Positions 53,105 to 64,000 of a stretch of 64,000 bases of DNA are shown here, one piece after another. The stretch is from Prochlorococcus sp. AG-402-O16. GTDB taxonomy: Bacteria > Cyanobacteriota > Cyanobacteriia > PCC-6307 > Cyanobiaceae. The position numbers were made by a program, and so were the translations under genes. The stretch is taken from the NCBI GenBank assembly GCA_003216415.1, contig QCIY01000008.1:1-64000 (forward strand). The letters run 5' to 3'. Each line of letters starts with the position of its first letter. Position 1 is the stretch's first letter. Under the pieces are notes generated by a model that did no database searches, was not told where the DNA came from, and saw only the letters and a program-made list of their open reading frames with translations.

Positions 53105-56008
53105 ATGGTTATGAAAACCGATAATAGTTTTGAACAAGATAATTCAATCAACATAAGAGGAGCTCGGCAGCATAATTTAAAAAATATTGACCTTTCTCTG
53201 CCTAGGAATAAATTTATAGTCTTTACTGGCGTTAGTGGAAGTGGTAAAAGTTCTTTAGCCTTCGATACGATCTTTGCGGAAGGTCAAAGAAGATATGTTG
53301 AGAGCCTTTCAGCATATGCAAGGCAATTTTTGGGTCAAGTAGATAAACCAGATGTTGACAATATAGAGGGCTTATCGCCTGCTATTTCAATTGATCAGAA
53401 ATCTACAAGTCATAATCCGCGATCAACAGTTGGAACAGTAACGGAGATACAAGATTATCTAAGATTGTTATTTGGCCGTGCTGGCGAGCCGCATTGTCAT
53501 CACTGTGGAATTCCAATTGCACCTCAAACAATTGATGAAATGGTTGATCAGATTCTTCTATTGCCAGAAGGTACAAGGTATCAACTGCTGGCTCCTGTTG
53601 TAAGAGGGAAGAAAGGAACACATGCAAAATTAATAAGTGGACTAGCAGCTGAGGGCTTTGCCAGAGTAAGAATTAATGGTGAGGTGCGAGAACTTGCAGA
53701 TAGTATTGAATTAGATAAAAATCATATTCATAATATCGAGGTAGTAGTTGATAGATTAATTGCTCGACAGGGAATAGAGGAAAGATTGAATGACTCTTTA
53801 CAAACTTGTCTCAAAAGAGGCGATGGTTTAGCAATAGTGGAAGTTGTTCCAAAAAAAGGAGAAAACTTACCTTCTAATTTAGAGAGAGAAAAATTATATT
53901 CAGAGAATTATGCTTGTCCTGTTCATGGTTCTATTGTAGAAGAACTTTCTCCTAGACTATTCTCCTTTAATAGTCCATATGGGGCTTGTCCAGATTGTCA
54001 TGGGATTGGTTATTTAAAAAAATTTACTGCGGATAGAGTTATACCAGATAAAACATTACCTGTTTATGCGGCAATAGCTCCTTGGAGTGAAAAAGATAAT
54101 ACTTATTATTTTTCATTACTATATTCAGTAGGGCAAGCTTATGGTTTTGAATTAAAAACCCCTTGGAAAGATTTAAGTGACCTTCAAAAGAAGGTTTTAC
54201 TTTTAGGGTCGGACAAACCAATACTAATTCAAGCAGATAGCCGTTTTAAAACTTCTAGTGGTTTTGAAAGGCCTTTTGAGGGGATTCTACCGATACTAGA
54301 AAGGCAATTGAATGAAGCTAATGGAGAATCAGTTAAGCAAAAGTTAGAAAAGTACCTAGAGCTAGTGCCTTGTAAGACGTGTTCTGGAAAAAGATTAAGA
54401 CCAGAGGCTTTGGCTGTTAAACTTGGACCTTATAACATAACTGATTTAACTTCTATAAGCGTTTCTGAAACCTTAACTCACATCGATCGAATCATGGGAT
54501 TAAGTAAGACTAAAAGGGAAAATATATCTTTATCTGAAAAACAAAAGCAGATAGGTGAATTGGTTTTGAAAGAGATTCGTTTACGTTTGAAGTTTTTAAT
54601 TAATGTAGGTTTAGATTATCTAACTTTAGATAGACCAGCTATGACTTTGTCTGGCGGAGAGGCTCAGCGTATTAGATTAGCTACGCAAATAGGTGCAGGT
54701 CTTACTGGAGTTCTATATGTATTAGATGAGCCAAGTATTGGTTTACACCAGAGAGACAATGACAGATTATTAGAAACATTAAAGAGTTTAAGAGACCTAG
54801 GAAATACTTTAGTTGTTGTTGAACATGACGAAGATACTATGAAATCCGCAGATTATTTAGTTGATATCGGACCAGGTGCAGGTGTTTATGGTGGCGAAAT
54901 TATTGCTAAAGGGTCATATCAAGACGTTTTGAAATCAGAGAGATCATTAACTGGGGCTTATCTCAGTGGTAGGAAGTGCATTCCTACCCCAAAAGAACGT
55001 AGATCATCTATCAAAAAAAGTTTAATTTTAAATAATTGTTCAAAAAATAACTTAAAGGATATATCTGTAGAATTTCCTTTAGGAAGATTAGTTTCTGTAA
55101 CAGGAGTAAGTGGGAGTGGTAAAAGTACCTTAATAAATGAATTACTTCATCCAGCCTTATGTCATTCTTTAGGATTAAAAGTTCCTTTTCCTCAAGGTGT
55201 GAAAGAGTTAAAGGGTATAAAGGCAATTGATAAAGTTATCGTCATTGATCAATCTCCAATAGGGAGAACACCAAGATCAAACCCTGCCACCTATACAGGT
55301 GCTTTTGATCCTATAAGGCAGATATTTACTGCAACAGTGGAAGCAAAAGCAAGGGGCTATCAGGCCGGTCAATTTAGTTTTAATGTGAAAGGTGGAAGAT
55401 GCGAAGCGTGTAAAGGACAAGGAGTCAATGTTATCGAAATGAATTTTTTACCTGATGTATATGTTCAATGTGAAGTATGCAAAGGAGCTCGTTTTAATAG
55501 GGAAACTCTTCAAGTTAAATATAAAGGATTCAATATATCTGATGTTTTAGAGATGACTGTTGAACAAGCTGCAGAAACTTTTTCTGCTATACCTCAAGCA
55601 GCTGATAGATTATCTACATTGGTAGATGTAGGCTTAGGATATGTCAAATTAGGTCAACCTGCTCCAACATTATCTGGTGGAGAGGCTCAACGAGTTAAGT
55701 TGGCTACAGAATTATCTAAAAGGGCTACTGGAAAAACTCTATATTTGATTGATGAACCAACTACAGGTTTAAGTTTTTATGACGTTCATAAATTAATGGA
55801 TGTAATACAACGATTGGTAGATAAAGGTAATTCTGTAATTGTTATCGAACATAATTTAGATGTAATTAGATGTTCAGATTGGATTATTGATTTAGGACCT
55901 GATGGAGGAGATAAAGGTGGCGAAATTATTGCAGAGGGTATTCCTGAAGATGTGGCCCAACATCCCACAAGCCACACAGCAAAATATCTTAAAAAAGTTC
56001 TCAAATAA
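53105..56008 (+). CDS. uvrA: excinuclease ABC subunit A
   Basis: GVSGSGKSSLAFDTIFAEGQRRYVESLSAYARQFL, two ABC signatures, CxxC zinc motifs. Confidence 0.98.
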   Translation: MVMKTDNSFEQDNSINIRGARQHNLKNIDLSLPRNKFIVFTGVSGSGKSSLAFDTIFAEGQRRYVESLSAYARQFLGQVDKPDVDNIEGLSPAISIDQKSTSHNPRSTVGTVTEIQDYLRLLFGRAGEPHCHHCGIPIAPQTIDEMVDQILLLPEGTRYQLLAPVVRGKKGTHAKLISGLAAEGFARVRINGEVRELADSIELDKNHIHNIEVVVDRLIARQGIEERLNDSLQTCLKRGDGLAIVEVVPKKGENLPSNLEREKLYSENYACPVHGSIVEELSPRLFSFNSPYGACPDCHGIGYLKKFTADRVIPDKTLPVYAAIAPWSEKDNTYYFSLLYSVGQAYGFELKTPWKDLSDLQKKVLLLGSDKPILIQADSRFKTSSGFERPFEGILPILERQLNEANGESVKQKLEKYLELVPCKTCSGKRLRPEALAVKLGPYNITDLTSISVSETLTHIDRIMGLSKTKRENISLSEKQKQIGELVLKEIRLRLKFLINVGLDYLTLDRPAMTLSGGEAQRIRLATQIGAGLTGVLYVLDEPSIGLHQRDNDRLLETLKSLRDLGNTLVVVEHDEDTMKSADYLVDIGPGAGVYGGEIIAKGSYQDVLKSERSLTGAYLSGRKCIPTPKERRSSIKKSLILNNCSKNNLKDISVEFPLGRLVSVTGVSGSGKSTLINELLHPALCHSLGLKVPFPQGVKELKGIKAIDKVIVIDQSPIGRTPRSNPATYTGAFDPIRQIFTATVEAKARGYQAGQFSFNVKGGRCEACKGQGVNVIEMNFLPDVYVQCEVCKGARFNRETLQVKYKGFNISDVLEMTVEQAAETFSAIPQAADRLSTLVDVGLGYVKLGQPAPTLSGGEAQRVKLATELSKRATGKTLYLIDEPTTGLSFYDVHKLMDVIQRLVDKGNSVIVIEHNLDVIRCSDWIIDLGPDGGDKGGEIIAEGIPEDVAQHPTSHTAKYLKKVLK

Positions 56009-56208
56009 AAAATTTTGTTGTATTTCTTTGTATCTTTAATTATTTAAGTTAAACGAGAGTCTTCTTTAGAGGGTCATAATACTAGTCTATAACTTATTTT
56101 TTAAAAACTTTTGCATTAAATAAATTTAAAATCATAATGCTTTCTTAATATTTACTTTGAAAATTCATCTTATTTGTATTAAAGGCGGTTGATCGGAGGA
56201 CTTGCTGA

Positions 56209-57618
56209 ATGAGGTTGAAATTTCTACATTTACATTTACATGGTCTTATACGCTCTAAAAATCTTGAATTAGGCAGAGATGCAGATACAGGAGGGCAAAC
56301 ACAATATGTTTTAGAGCTCGTTAAAAGTTTGGCTAATACTTCCGAAGTTGACCAAGTAGACTTAGTTACGCGTTTAATCAATGATTCAAGAATAGATGAT
56401 GAATATTCTCAAGAAGAAGAATTTGTAGAACCTGGAGTAAGAATTTTAAGATTTGAATTTGGACCTAATAAATATTTAAGAAAGGAATTGCTTTGGCCTT
56501 ATTTAGATCATTTAACTGAAAGCCTTATCTCTTATTATAAAAAAAATAATAAGCCTAATTTTATTCATGCTCATTATGCAGATGCTGGATATGTAGGAGT
56601 TAAACTAAGTAAATTTTTAAATGTTCCACTTATTTTTACTGGTCATTCTTTAGGAAGAGAAAAAAAGAGGAAATTGATTGATACTGGTTTAAAAACTAAT
56701 CAAATAGAAAAGCTTTATTCCATAAGTAAAAGAATTGAGGCAGAAGAAAAAGCGTTAAAGTCTGCAGATATTGTTGTTACAAGCACTAAACAAGAGTCAG
56801 TTTATCAATATTCTCAATATTCTTCTTTTTCACCTCAAAAAGCTAAAGTAATTCCACCTGGTGTTGATCATAAAAAGTTTCACCATATTCATACGACAAC
56901 AGAGATAGCTGAAATTGACAATATGATGAGACCTTTTCTAAAGGATTCTACTAAACCTCCATTATTGACTATTTCTAGAGCTGTACGAAGAAAAAATATT
57001 CCTTCTTTGATTGAGGCATATGGAAGGTCTGAAAAATTAAAAAGAAAAACTAATTTAATTTTAATTTTGGGTTGTCGAGATAGTACTTCGAAACTTGATC
57101 CTCAACAAAAAGATGTATTCCATAATATTTTTGAAACTATTGATAAATATAATTTGTATGGAAAGGTAGCTTATCCAAAAAAGCATCTTCCAACTCATAT
57201 ACCTGCTTTATATAGGTGGGCTGCTAGCAGAGGGGGTGTATTTGTAAATCCAGCCCTAACAGAGCCTTTTGGTTTAACCCTTCTTGAAGCTTCTTCATGT
57301 GGATTGCCAATAATATCAACAAATGATGGAGGACCAAAAGAAATTCGATCAAAATGTGAAAATGGACTCTTAGTAGATGTTACTGATATTAATAAGTTGA
57401 AACTTATTCTTGAAAAAGGAATTTCTGATAATGATCAGTGGAAATTATGGAGTAGAAATGGAATTGAGGGCGTTAATAGGCACTTTAGTTGGAATACTCA
57501 TGTACGTAATTATTTGTCAATACTCACAGAAGAGTTTTTAAGGTCCAATAGTCATTCTTCATCTGATATTAAACAGAGTTGTTTAAAAGGAAGTTCTTCA
57601 CTTATAAAACCCCATTGA
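56209..57618 (+). CDS. sucrose-phosphate synthase, glycosyltransferase domain only (469 aa)
   Basis: LHLHGLIRSKNLELGRDADTGGQTQYVLELVKSLA, FTGHSLGREKK, NPALTEPFGLTLLEASSCGLPIISTNDGGP; preceded by cggagg SD. Confidence 0.88.
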   Translation: MRLKFLHLHLHGLIRSKNLELGRDADTGGQTQYVLELVKSLANTSEVDQVDLVTRLINDSRIDDEYSQEEEFVEPGVRILRFEFGPNKYLRKELLWPYLDHLTESLISYYKKNNKPNFIHAHYADAGYVGVKLSKFLNVPLIFTGHSLGREKKRKLIDTGLKTNQIEKLYSISKRIEAEEKALKSADIVVTSTKQESVYQYSQYSSFSPQKAKVIPPGVDHKKFHHIHTTTEIAEIDNMMRPFLKDSTKPPLLTISRAVRRKNIPSLIEAYGRSEKLKRKTNLILILGCRDSTSKLDPQQKDVFHNIFETIDKYNLYGKVAYPKKHLPTHIPALYRWAASRGGVFVNPALTEPFGLTLLEASSCGLPIISTNDGGPKEIRSKCENGLLVDVTDINKLKLILEKGISDNDQWKLWSRNGIEGVNRHFSWNTHVRNYLSILTEEFLRSNSHSSSDIKQSCLKGSSSLIKPH

Positions 57619-57797
57619 TCAAATACTTTAGGATCAGGGTGAAGAATTAGTTGATTTTTATCAGTTTTCTTTAGTTTGAAGCCTTTTTTAGATAGTTTTT
57701 TCATTAAGTTAGCAGTTTCTTCAAATCTTGATGCCATTGCATCAAGACTTGAACAGTCACTTGTTAATCCATTATCTTTCCATGTAAAAAAACTCAT
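57552..57797 (-). CDS. hypothetical protein, 3' end overlapping the SPS gene
   Basis: 81-aa ORF MSFFTWKDNGLTSDCSSLDAMASRFEETANLMKKLSKKGF... Confidence 0.65.
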   Translation of the reverse strand: MSFFTWKDNGLTSDCSSLDAMASRFEETANLMKKLSKKGFKLKKTDKNQLILHPDPKVFDQWGFISEELPFKQLCLISDEE

Positions 57798-57807
57798 AAC
57801 AAATTTT

Positions 57808-58884
57808 TTAAAGATTGATTTTTAAAACTATACCTAAAATTACAAGTAAAATGTTAATTTTCCAAAAATTTTCAACTATTTTCTGTTCCTTCACTCCTTT
57901 AAGTTCAAAATGGTGGTGCAGTGGAGTCATTAAAAATATGCGTTTACCTCTGTGAAAAAATTTTTTTGTAATTTTAAAAAACCCTACTTGAATTATTACT
58001 GATAAAGATTCAATAATAAATATTCCTGAGAAAATAGATAATGTAAAAACGCTATTTGTTAATAACGCTATGGAACCTAGAATCGCACCAATACTTAAAG
58101 ATCCTGTATCACCCATAAATATTTTTGCAGGATAATTATTGAATTTTAGAAATCCTAAGCATATAGCTGACATTGAGTAACATAAAATACTAAAAACAAT
58201 AAGCTCTTGTTGTTCTTTCATTAATATTTCTGTTCCTAATCCATAAAAGACAATCCCACTACATCCAGCTGCTAATCCATCTAGTCCATCAGTCAAATTT
58301 ACTGAATTACTTATGCCAACTAGTACTAAAAAAGAAATGGGCAATATGCAAATATTCATATTTATTCCCCAAGAGTCAGATACATTAATAAATGGATTTA
58401 TTAAATTTTTTTCATAGGCTAACAATGTAAAAAATATTGAGATGATACTTTGTAGAACAAATTTTTCTTTTGTTTTTAACCCGGTGTTCTCTTTATTTTT
58501 AATGCTTAAATAATCATCTAAAAATCCTATAATGAAGAAACCAAAAATAGTAATTAATAAAAGCAATAATTTTAGGGAACCTAAATTTATAGTTATTATC
58601 AAAAGAAAAATTAAAAAAGGGATTATCATAAAAATCCCACCCATTGTGGGGGTATTACTTTTTTCAAAGTGTTTAGCAGGACCTTCAGTCCTAATATTTT
58701 GAAGTAAATTTAACTTTTTGATTATCTTGAGACCATTCTTTGTTATGAATAAAGAAATAAAAAAAAATAATATATAAATTCCTATAAAAATAAAATTATT
58801 AAAAAAATAGGAGGTTAATCCTACAGCAAAAGTATTTAATATTAATAAAGATTTGAAGTTAAACTTTTTAATCTTCCCAATCAT
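57808..58884 (-). CDS. mraY: phospho-N-acetylmuramoyl-pentapeptide transferase
   Basis: GPAKHFEKSNTPTMGGIFMI, GFLDDYLSI, NLTDGLDGLAAG, FMGDTGSLSIGA, TPLHHHFELKG. Confidence 0.96.
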   Translation of the reverse strand: MIGKIKKFNFKSLLILNTFAVGLTSYFFNNFIFIGIYILFFFISLFITKNGLKIIKKLNLLQNIRTEGPAKHFEKSNTPTMGGIFMIIPFLIFLLIITINLGSLKLLLLLITIFGFFIIGFLDDYLSIKNKENTGLKTKEKFVLQSIISIFFTLLAYEKNLINPFINVSDSWGINMNICILPISFLVLVGISNSVNLTDGLDGLAAGCSGIVFYGLGTEILMKEQQELIVFSILCYSMSAICLGFLKFNNYPAKIFMGDTGSLSIGAILGSIALLTNSVFTLSIFSGIFIIESLSVIIQVGFFKITKKFFHRGKRIFLMTPLHHHFELKGVKEQKIVENFWKINILLVILGIVLKINL

Positions 58885-59146
58885 CTTCTGAAGTATCTTC
58901 TTCAGTTTTATAATCTTCTTTTTCTCCCATTAGTGCTGAAAGTTCTTCTTCTTCTATCGTACTAATCTCTTGAGAGTCACCTTCTTTTTCAGCAACAAGT
59001 CTTTCAGTATTTTCAAGCCAAGATAGTAGATCAGGTTCATCTCTTAATGGCAAAACAGGAGCTGGATCATCTCTGTGGTAGCAAGTTAAAGCGGGGTTGA
59101 CTTCAGAAATATCGTTTAATCTAAGTCTTAGTTTATTTGAATCCAT
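58868..59146 (-). CDS. hypothetical protein, DUF3134-like
   Basis: NPALTCYHRDDPAPVLPLRDEPDLLSWLENTERLVAEKE. Confidence 0.7.
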   Translation of the reverse strand: MDSNKLRLRLNDISEVNPALTCYHRDDPAPVLPLRDEPDLLSWLENTERLVAEKEGDSQEISTIEEEELSALMGEKEDYKTEEDTSEDDWED

Positions 59147-59183
59147 TAAAGTTTATGTTCTATATATAAGATAATACATAATA

Positions 59184-59393
59184 ATGCACACGAAAACTTT
59201 GTTTGATAAAGGAAATTTAAAATACTATTTTATCTGGCTAGTTTCACTTTTGCTGTCTGGATTATTTAAACTTATTGGATACTTGAATCCCAATGTTTTA
59301 ATAATTAATAACTTTCTTCTGTTATTACTAGTTTTTGGTCCAGCTCTTTTAGTTACAATAATATTAGTTTTTAATAAGTTTTCAAATTCTTAA
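59184..59393 (+). CDS. small two-TM hypothetical protein
   Basis: 69-aa ORF with two hydrophobic segments upstream of argG. Confidence 0.55.
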   Translation: MHTKTLFDKGNLKYYFIWLVSLLLSGLFKLIGYLNPNVLIINNFLLLLLVFGPALLVTIILVFNKFSNS

Positions 59394-59429
59394 TTACGTC
59401 AAAACTTTAAATTTATGGAGCAAATTTAG

Positions 59430-60644
59430 ATGCAGCAGGTAAAAAAAGTTGTACTAGCTTATTCTGGTGGTGTAGATACGAGCGTTTGTATTCCATATTT
59501 AAAGAATGAATATGGAATCTCAGAAGTGGTTACTTTTGTGGCAGATCTTGGACAAGGTGAGGATTTAGAACTTATTAGACAAAAAGCTTTAAATTCTGGT
59601 GCATCTAAATCAATCGTTGGTAATTTAGTTAATAATTTTGTTGAGAGATATGCTTTCCCCGCTATAAGAGCTAACGCACTATATCTTGATAAATATCCTT
59701 TATCTACAGCCCTTGCTAGGCCTTTAATTGCTGAAAATCTTGTAAATATTGCTAGAGAGATTAACGCTGATGCAGTAGCTCATGGATGCACTGGTAAAGG
59801 TAATGATCAGGTGCGATTTGATTTAGCAATTAATGCTTTAGGCCCTGATTTGAAAATAATTACTCCTGCAAGGGAGTGGAATATGAGTCGAGAAGAGGCA
59901 ATAGTATATGGAGAAAAATTTGGTATTCCTGCACCAGTATCAAAAAAATCACCATATTCAATAGACGTTAACTTACTTGGTAGGAGTATTGAAGCGGGAA
60001 TATTAGAAGATCCAATGCAAGAAGCACCTGAAGAAATTTTTGCAATGACATCATCAATTGATAATTCACCTGATTCGCCTCAAGATGTAGAAATTGTTTT
60101 TAATAATGGGTTTCCAGTTGGAATTAATGATGAATTTTTAACTCCAGTACAGATTATGCAAAAAGCTAATGATCTTGCAGGTGAGCATGGTTTTGGAAGA
60201 ATAGATATGATTGAAGATCGTGTAGTAGGAATTAAAAGTAGAGAAATTTATGAAACACCTGGTCTTCTACTTTTAATAAAAGCTCATAAGGAATTAGAGA
60301 GCATAACATTAAACCCAGATGTTATCGACTTTAAGCAAATAGTTGAAAAAAAATGGGGTCAATTAGTTTATCAAGGTTTTTGGTTTGGCCCTCTTAAAGA
60401 TAGTTTAGATGCATTTATTTCATCTACTCAAACTTCAGTTAATGGAAGAGTAAAGATTAGACTTCAAAAGGGGAACGCAACAATAGTTGGAAGAATGTCC
60501 GAAAATAATTCACTTTATAGGGAAGATTTGGCAACTTATAGTCGAGATGATGTGTTTAATCATTCTCTTGCAGAGGGTTTTATCTATATGTGGGGTATGT
60601 CTAATAAAATATGGGCTGAGTTAAATCCAAAAACAAATGATTAA
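59430..60644 (+). CDS. argG: argininosuccinate synthase
   Basis: [38 protein letters not shown]. Confidence 0.97.
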   Translation: MQQVKKVVLAYSGGVDTSVCIPYLKNEYGISEVVTFVADLGQGEDLELIRQKALNSGASKSIVGNLVNNFVERYAFPAIRANALYLDKYPLSTALARPLIAENLVNIAREINADAVAHGCTGKGNDQVRFDLAINALGPDLKIITPAREWNMSREEAIVYGEKFGIPAPVSKKSPYSIDVNLLGRSIEAGILEDPMQEAPEEIFAMTSSIDNSPDSPQDVEIVFNNGFPVGINDEFLTPVQIMQKANDLAGEHGFGRIDMIEDRVVGIKSREIYETPGLLLLIKAHKELESITLNPDVIDFKQIVEKKWGQLVYQGFWFGPLKDSLDAFISSTQTSVNGRVKIRLQKGNATIVGRMSENNSLYREDLATYSRDDVFNHSLAEGFIYMWGMSNKIWAELNPKTND

Positions 60645-60647
60645 CAT

Positions 60648-61121
60648 TTAAGATTCTGCATTTTCTTTGGTTTCAGCATCATCTTTACCTGGAGTTGAAG
60701 CATCAGGGATTGTTACAGGTTGTTTTTCTTTAGATTCAATGTTGGCATCTGGATTGTCTTTATTTGCTGATTGAGATGTGCTTTTATTAGAAGGTCTTGG
60801 GGTTGGTAAAGGCCCTTCTTGTTTAACTGTCATGTATCTTATGACATCATCACTAAGTCTCATTGCTTTTTCAATTTTAAAAATATGTTGTCCATCACCT
60901 TGATGACTCAATTGAACGTAAATTCCTTCCCTATGTTTGGCTATTTGATAGGCTAATCTTCTCTTGCCCCTCATTTGACTATCCAGAATAGTACCGCCAA
61001 ATTCTTTTAAAAGTTTATTGTATTTGTCAATGTGATTAGTTACTTCATCTTCCGCAATATCTGGGCGGAGGATATACATGGTTTCGTAATAAGATTGTTG
61101 ATCGTTCATAATTTCAGACAA
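60648..61121 (-). CDS. rpsF: 30S ribosomal protein S6 with low-complexity C-terminal extension
   Basis: [36 protein letters not shown]. Confidence 0.95.
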   Translation of the reverse strand: MSEIMNDQQSYYETMYILRPDIAEDEVTNHIDKYNKLLKEFGGTILDSQMRGKRRLAYQIAKHREGIYVQLSHQGDGQHIFKIEKAMRLSDDVIRYMTVKQEGPLPTPRPSNKSTSQSANKDNPDANIESKEKQPVTIPDASTPGKDDAETKENAES

Positions 61122-61212
61122 GGTCTTTGGCTCATAAATTGGTGTGATGAGCGTCTGTTCATTATTTACGATACATTACGACGGACAGTTTCTTAAAAAT
61201 TAAGATCATTTT

Positions 61213-62073
61213 TTAAAGATATTTTTTTAGTGCGTTATTCATAATTTCAAAAGGCACTTCCAAACCATTTGTCCAAAATGATATTGATTTCATTCCTTGA
61301 GCAACAAGCATTTTTAAACCATCGATGGTCATGCATCCTTTTTTTGCACTAAATTTTAATAAAGGAGTTGGACTTGGATTATAGATTAAATCGTAAACAA
61401 TTGTTTGCGAGTTCAGAGATCTCCAAAAAGCCTCGCCATATGGAAATACATTCTTTTCATATTTACTCTCTTTCATCCCTACTGGTGTTGTATTTACAAT
61501 TAAATCTGCTTCCTGAATCAAATTTTGGGCTTGATTATCATTATCTAAAAAACCTTGAAGTTGAATTTGATTATCAAAATTTTTTGTTAATTCATCTAGT
61601 GATGATTTGTTACGTGATATTACTGAAATTGTTGAAAGATTTAAATTTATTAAACCTTGAATAACAGATCTTGCTGCACCACCTGAGCCAAGAACTATTG
61701 ATTTTTTCTTTGCTATGTTTAGTTTTTTTAGAGGATAAATAAATCCTTCTACATCTGTATTAGTTCCGCTCCATTCTTTTTTAGAATTTAATTTCATGGT
61801 ATTAATTGCTTTTACTTTGTTAGCAATAGGGGAAATGTCACTACAAAGGTCAAATACTTTTTCTTTATGTGGAATTGTGATATTTAAACCTTTGCAATTA
61901 ATTTTTTTTAAAGAATGCAAAACTGATTCTAGATCTTCATCTTTACAAGGTATTGCAATATAAATTAAATCTAAGCCTAAATATTGAAGGGCAGCATTTT
62001 GCATAATTGGTGACAAAGAATGGCTTACAGGATTACCAATTAATGCAATAAAAGATGTGTTACTTGAAATCAT
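61213..62073 (-). CDS. aroE: shikimate dehydrogenase
   Basis: ALIGNPVSHSLSPIMQNAAL, GLNITIPHKEKV, LGSGGAARSVIQGL; start moved to MISSNTSF. Confidence 0.93.
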   Translation of the reverse strand: MISSNTSFIALIGNPVSHSLSPIMQNAALQYLGLDLIYIAIPCKDEDLESVLHSLKKINCKGLNITIPHKEKVFDLCSDISPIANKVKAINTMKLNSKKEWSGTNTDVEGFIYPLKKLNIAKKKSIVLGSGGAARSVIQGLINLNLSTISVISRNKSSLDELTKNFDNQIQLQGFLDNDNQAQNLIQEADLIVNTTPVGMKESKYEKNVFPYGEAFWRSLNSQTIVYDLIYNPSPTPLLKFSAKKGCMTIDGLKMLVAQGMKSISFWTNGLEVPFEIMNNALKKYL

Positions 62074-62189
62074 GTTTAGAATTTTTTCCTTAAAAGATAA
62101 CGATCTGTTCGGGAACCACACCCCGTCTTTGAGTAACAATAATGACGCCGATGACCGATTATGGAGAATATCAAATATGAGAATTTACC

Positions 62190-64000
62190 CATGGGTAAGG
62201 TTGTAGGAATCGATTTAGGAACAACTAATAGTTGTGTCGCTGTAATGGAGGGTGGTAAACCTACTGTAATAGCAAATGCTGAGGGTTTCAGAACTACTCC
62301 ATCAGTTGTTGCATATACAAAAAATCAAGACCAGCTTGTGGGACAAATCGCTAAAAGACAAGCTGTTATGAATCCTGAAAACACTTTTTATTCTGCAAAG
62401 CGTTTTGTTGGTAGAAGAGTTGATGAAGTTAATGAAGAATCTAAAGAAGTTAGTTACTCTGTTGAAAAATCTGGTTCTAGTGTCAAATTAAAGTGTCCTA
62501 TTTTGGATAAGCAGTTTTCTCCTGAGGAGGTAAGTTCTCAAGTGCTAAGAAAGTTAGCCGATGATGCTGGTAAATATCTTGGCGATAAAGTTACACAGGC
62601 AGTAATTACAGTTCCAGCTTATTTTAATGACTCCCAAAGACAGGCTACAAAAGATGCAGGAAAGATTGCAGGTTTAGAAGTCCTCAGAATTGTTAATGAG
62701 CCAACTGCCGCAGCTTTAGCGTATGGTTTGGATAAAGAAAATGAAAAAATTCTTGTTTTCGATTTAGGGGGAGGAACATTTGATGTCTCAGTTATTGAAG
62801 CTGGTGATGGAGTAACTGAAGTTCTATCTACATCTGGAGATACACATTTAGGTGGTGATGATTTTGATAGATGCATCGTAGATCACTTAGCTAGTACTTT
62901 TAAATCAAACGAGGGAATTGATCTTAGACAAGATAAGCAAGCTTTACAAAGACTTACTGAAGCTGCAGAAAAAGCAAAAATTGAGCTTTCAAATGCTACT
63001 CAAAGTGAAATAAATCTACCTTTTATTACAGCGACACCTGAAGGGCCAAAACATTTAGATTTAAATCTAACTAGAGCTAAGTTTGAGGAATTAGCAGCTT
63101 CTTTAATTGATAGATGCAAGACTCCAGTTGAGAGAGCAATAAGTGATGCCAAAATTTCTACTAGTGAAATTGATGAGGTTGTAATGGTGGGAGGTTCATC
63201 TAGAATTCCTGCTGTTTTAGATTTAGTAAAAAAAATAATAGGTAAAGAACCAAATCAAACTGTTAATCCTGATGAGGTAGTAGCTGTTGGAGCTGCAATT
63301 CAGGGAGGAGTTTTAGCAGGAGAGGTCAAAGATATATTGTTGCTTGACGTTACTCCACTTTCTTTAGGTGTAGAGACTTTAGGCGGAGTAATGACAAAAA
63401 TGATAAATCGGAATACTACAGTGCCTACTAAGAAATCTGAAACATATTCAACTGCTGTAGATGGTCAAACAAATGTAGAAATACATGTTCTGCAGGGTGA
63501 AAGAGAAATGGCGTCTGATAACAAGAGCTTAGGAACTTTTAGATTGGATGGGATTCCCTCAGCACCAAGAGGTGTGCCCCAAATTGAAGTCACATTTGAT
63601 ATTGATGCAAATGGTATTCTCAGTGTTACCGCTAAAGATAAAGGAAGTGGTAAAGAGCAGAGTATTTCTATCACTGGTGCCTCTACTCTATCTGATAATG
63701 AAGTCGAAAAAATGGTTAAAGATGCTGAATCCAATGCATCTACAGATAAAGAAAAAAGAGAAAAAATTGATTTAAAGAATCAAGCTGAAACACTCGTATA
63801 TCAGACAGAAAAGCAACTTGGTGAATTGGGAGAAAAAATTGATGCTGCAGCAAAGTCTAAGGTTGAAGAAAAAAGTAATGCTTTAAAAGAGGCAACATCA
63901 AAAGAAGATTATGAATTAATGAAAAAACTTCTTGAAGAACTGCAGCAAGAACTTTATGCAGTTGGTTCATCCGTTTATCAGCAACCAGGTAATCAGCCTC
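62190..64000 (+). CDS. dnaK: chaperone DnaK (Hsp70), truncated by window edge
   Basis: [45 protein letters not shown]..., [14 protein letters not shown], open to 64000. Confidence 0.97.

Noticed and set aside
62619-62876. Reverse-strand ORFs in dnaK (also 63465-63734)
   Set aside because: Antisense frames of a highly conserved chaperone gene; typical artefact.
1-64000. tRNA/rRNA genes and CRISPR arrays
   Set aside because: Looked for T-loop-like GGTTCGAATCC patterns and regularly spaced repeats in intergenic regions; none convincing by eye. tRNAscan-SE/Infernal would be decisive.

Overview
AT-rich, gene-dense bacterial chromosome segment. Gene content and order (dnaN-PRC barrel-purL-purF-gyrA-like-TPR-queG-DUF502-nusB-ftsY and so on) match the replication-origin neighbourhood of a high-light-type Prochlorococcus; this assignment is from memory of the family, not a search. 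About 50 protein-coding genes are supported. They cover purine synthesis, cell wall (murB, murC, mraY, PBP2), chaperones (dnaK partial, dnaJ, grpE), DNA repair (uvrA, recN), flavodiiron proteins, sucrose-phosphate synthase and others. alaS is cut by the left edge and dnaK by the right edge. No rRNA, tRNA, CRISPR array, transposase or integrase gene was seen. Two places stand out. (1) The region downstream of guaA (about 8.6-11.33 kb) holds two paralogous TPR secreted-protein genes, one fused to a metzincin-type protease domain. A 17-bp near-copy of the guaA 3' terminus (9567-9583) and several CACGTAAAACCG repeats are arranged as outer core / inner arm sites, which looks like the footprint of a small non-autonomous integrative element at guaA. 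(2) The dnaN-thrC intergenic region (47426-47762) looks like oriC. It has two abutting 9-mers (TGTGGAATT) next to a (TAG)4 run, matching the layout of a DnaA-box/DnaA-trio unwinding element. The rest is mostly ordinary streamlined core genome.
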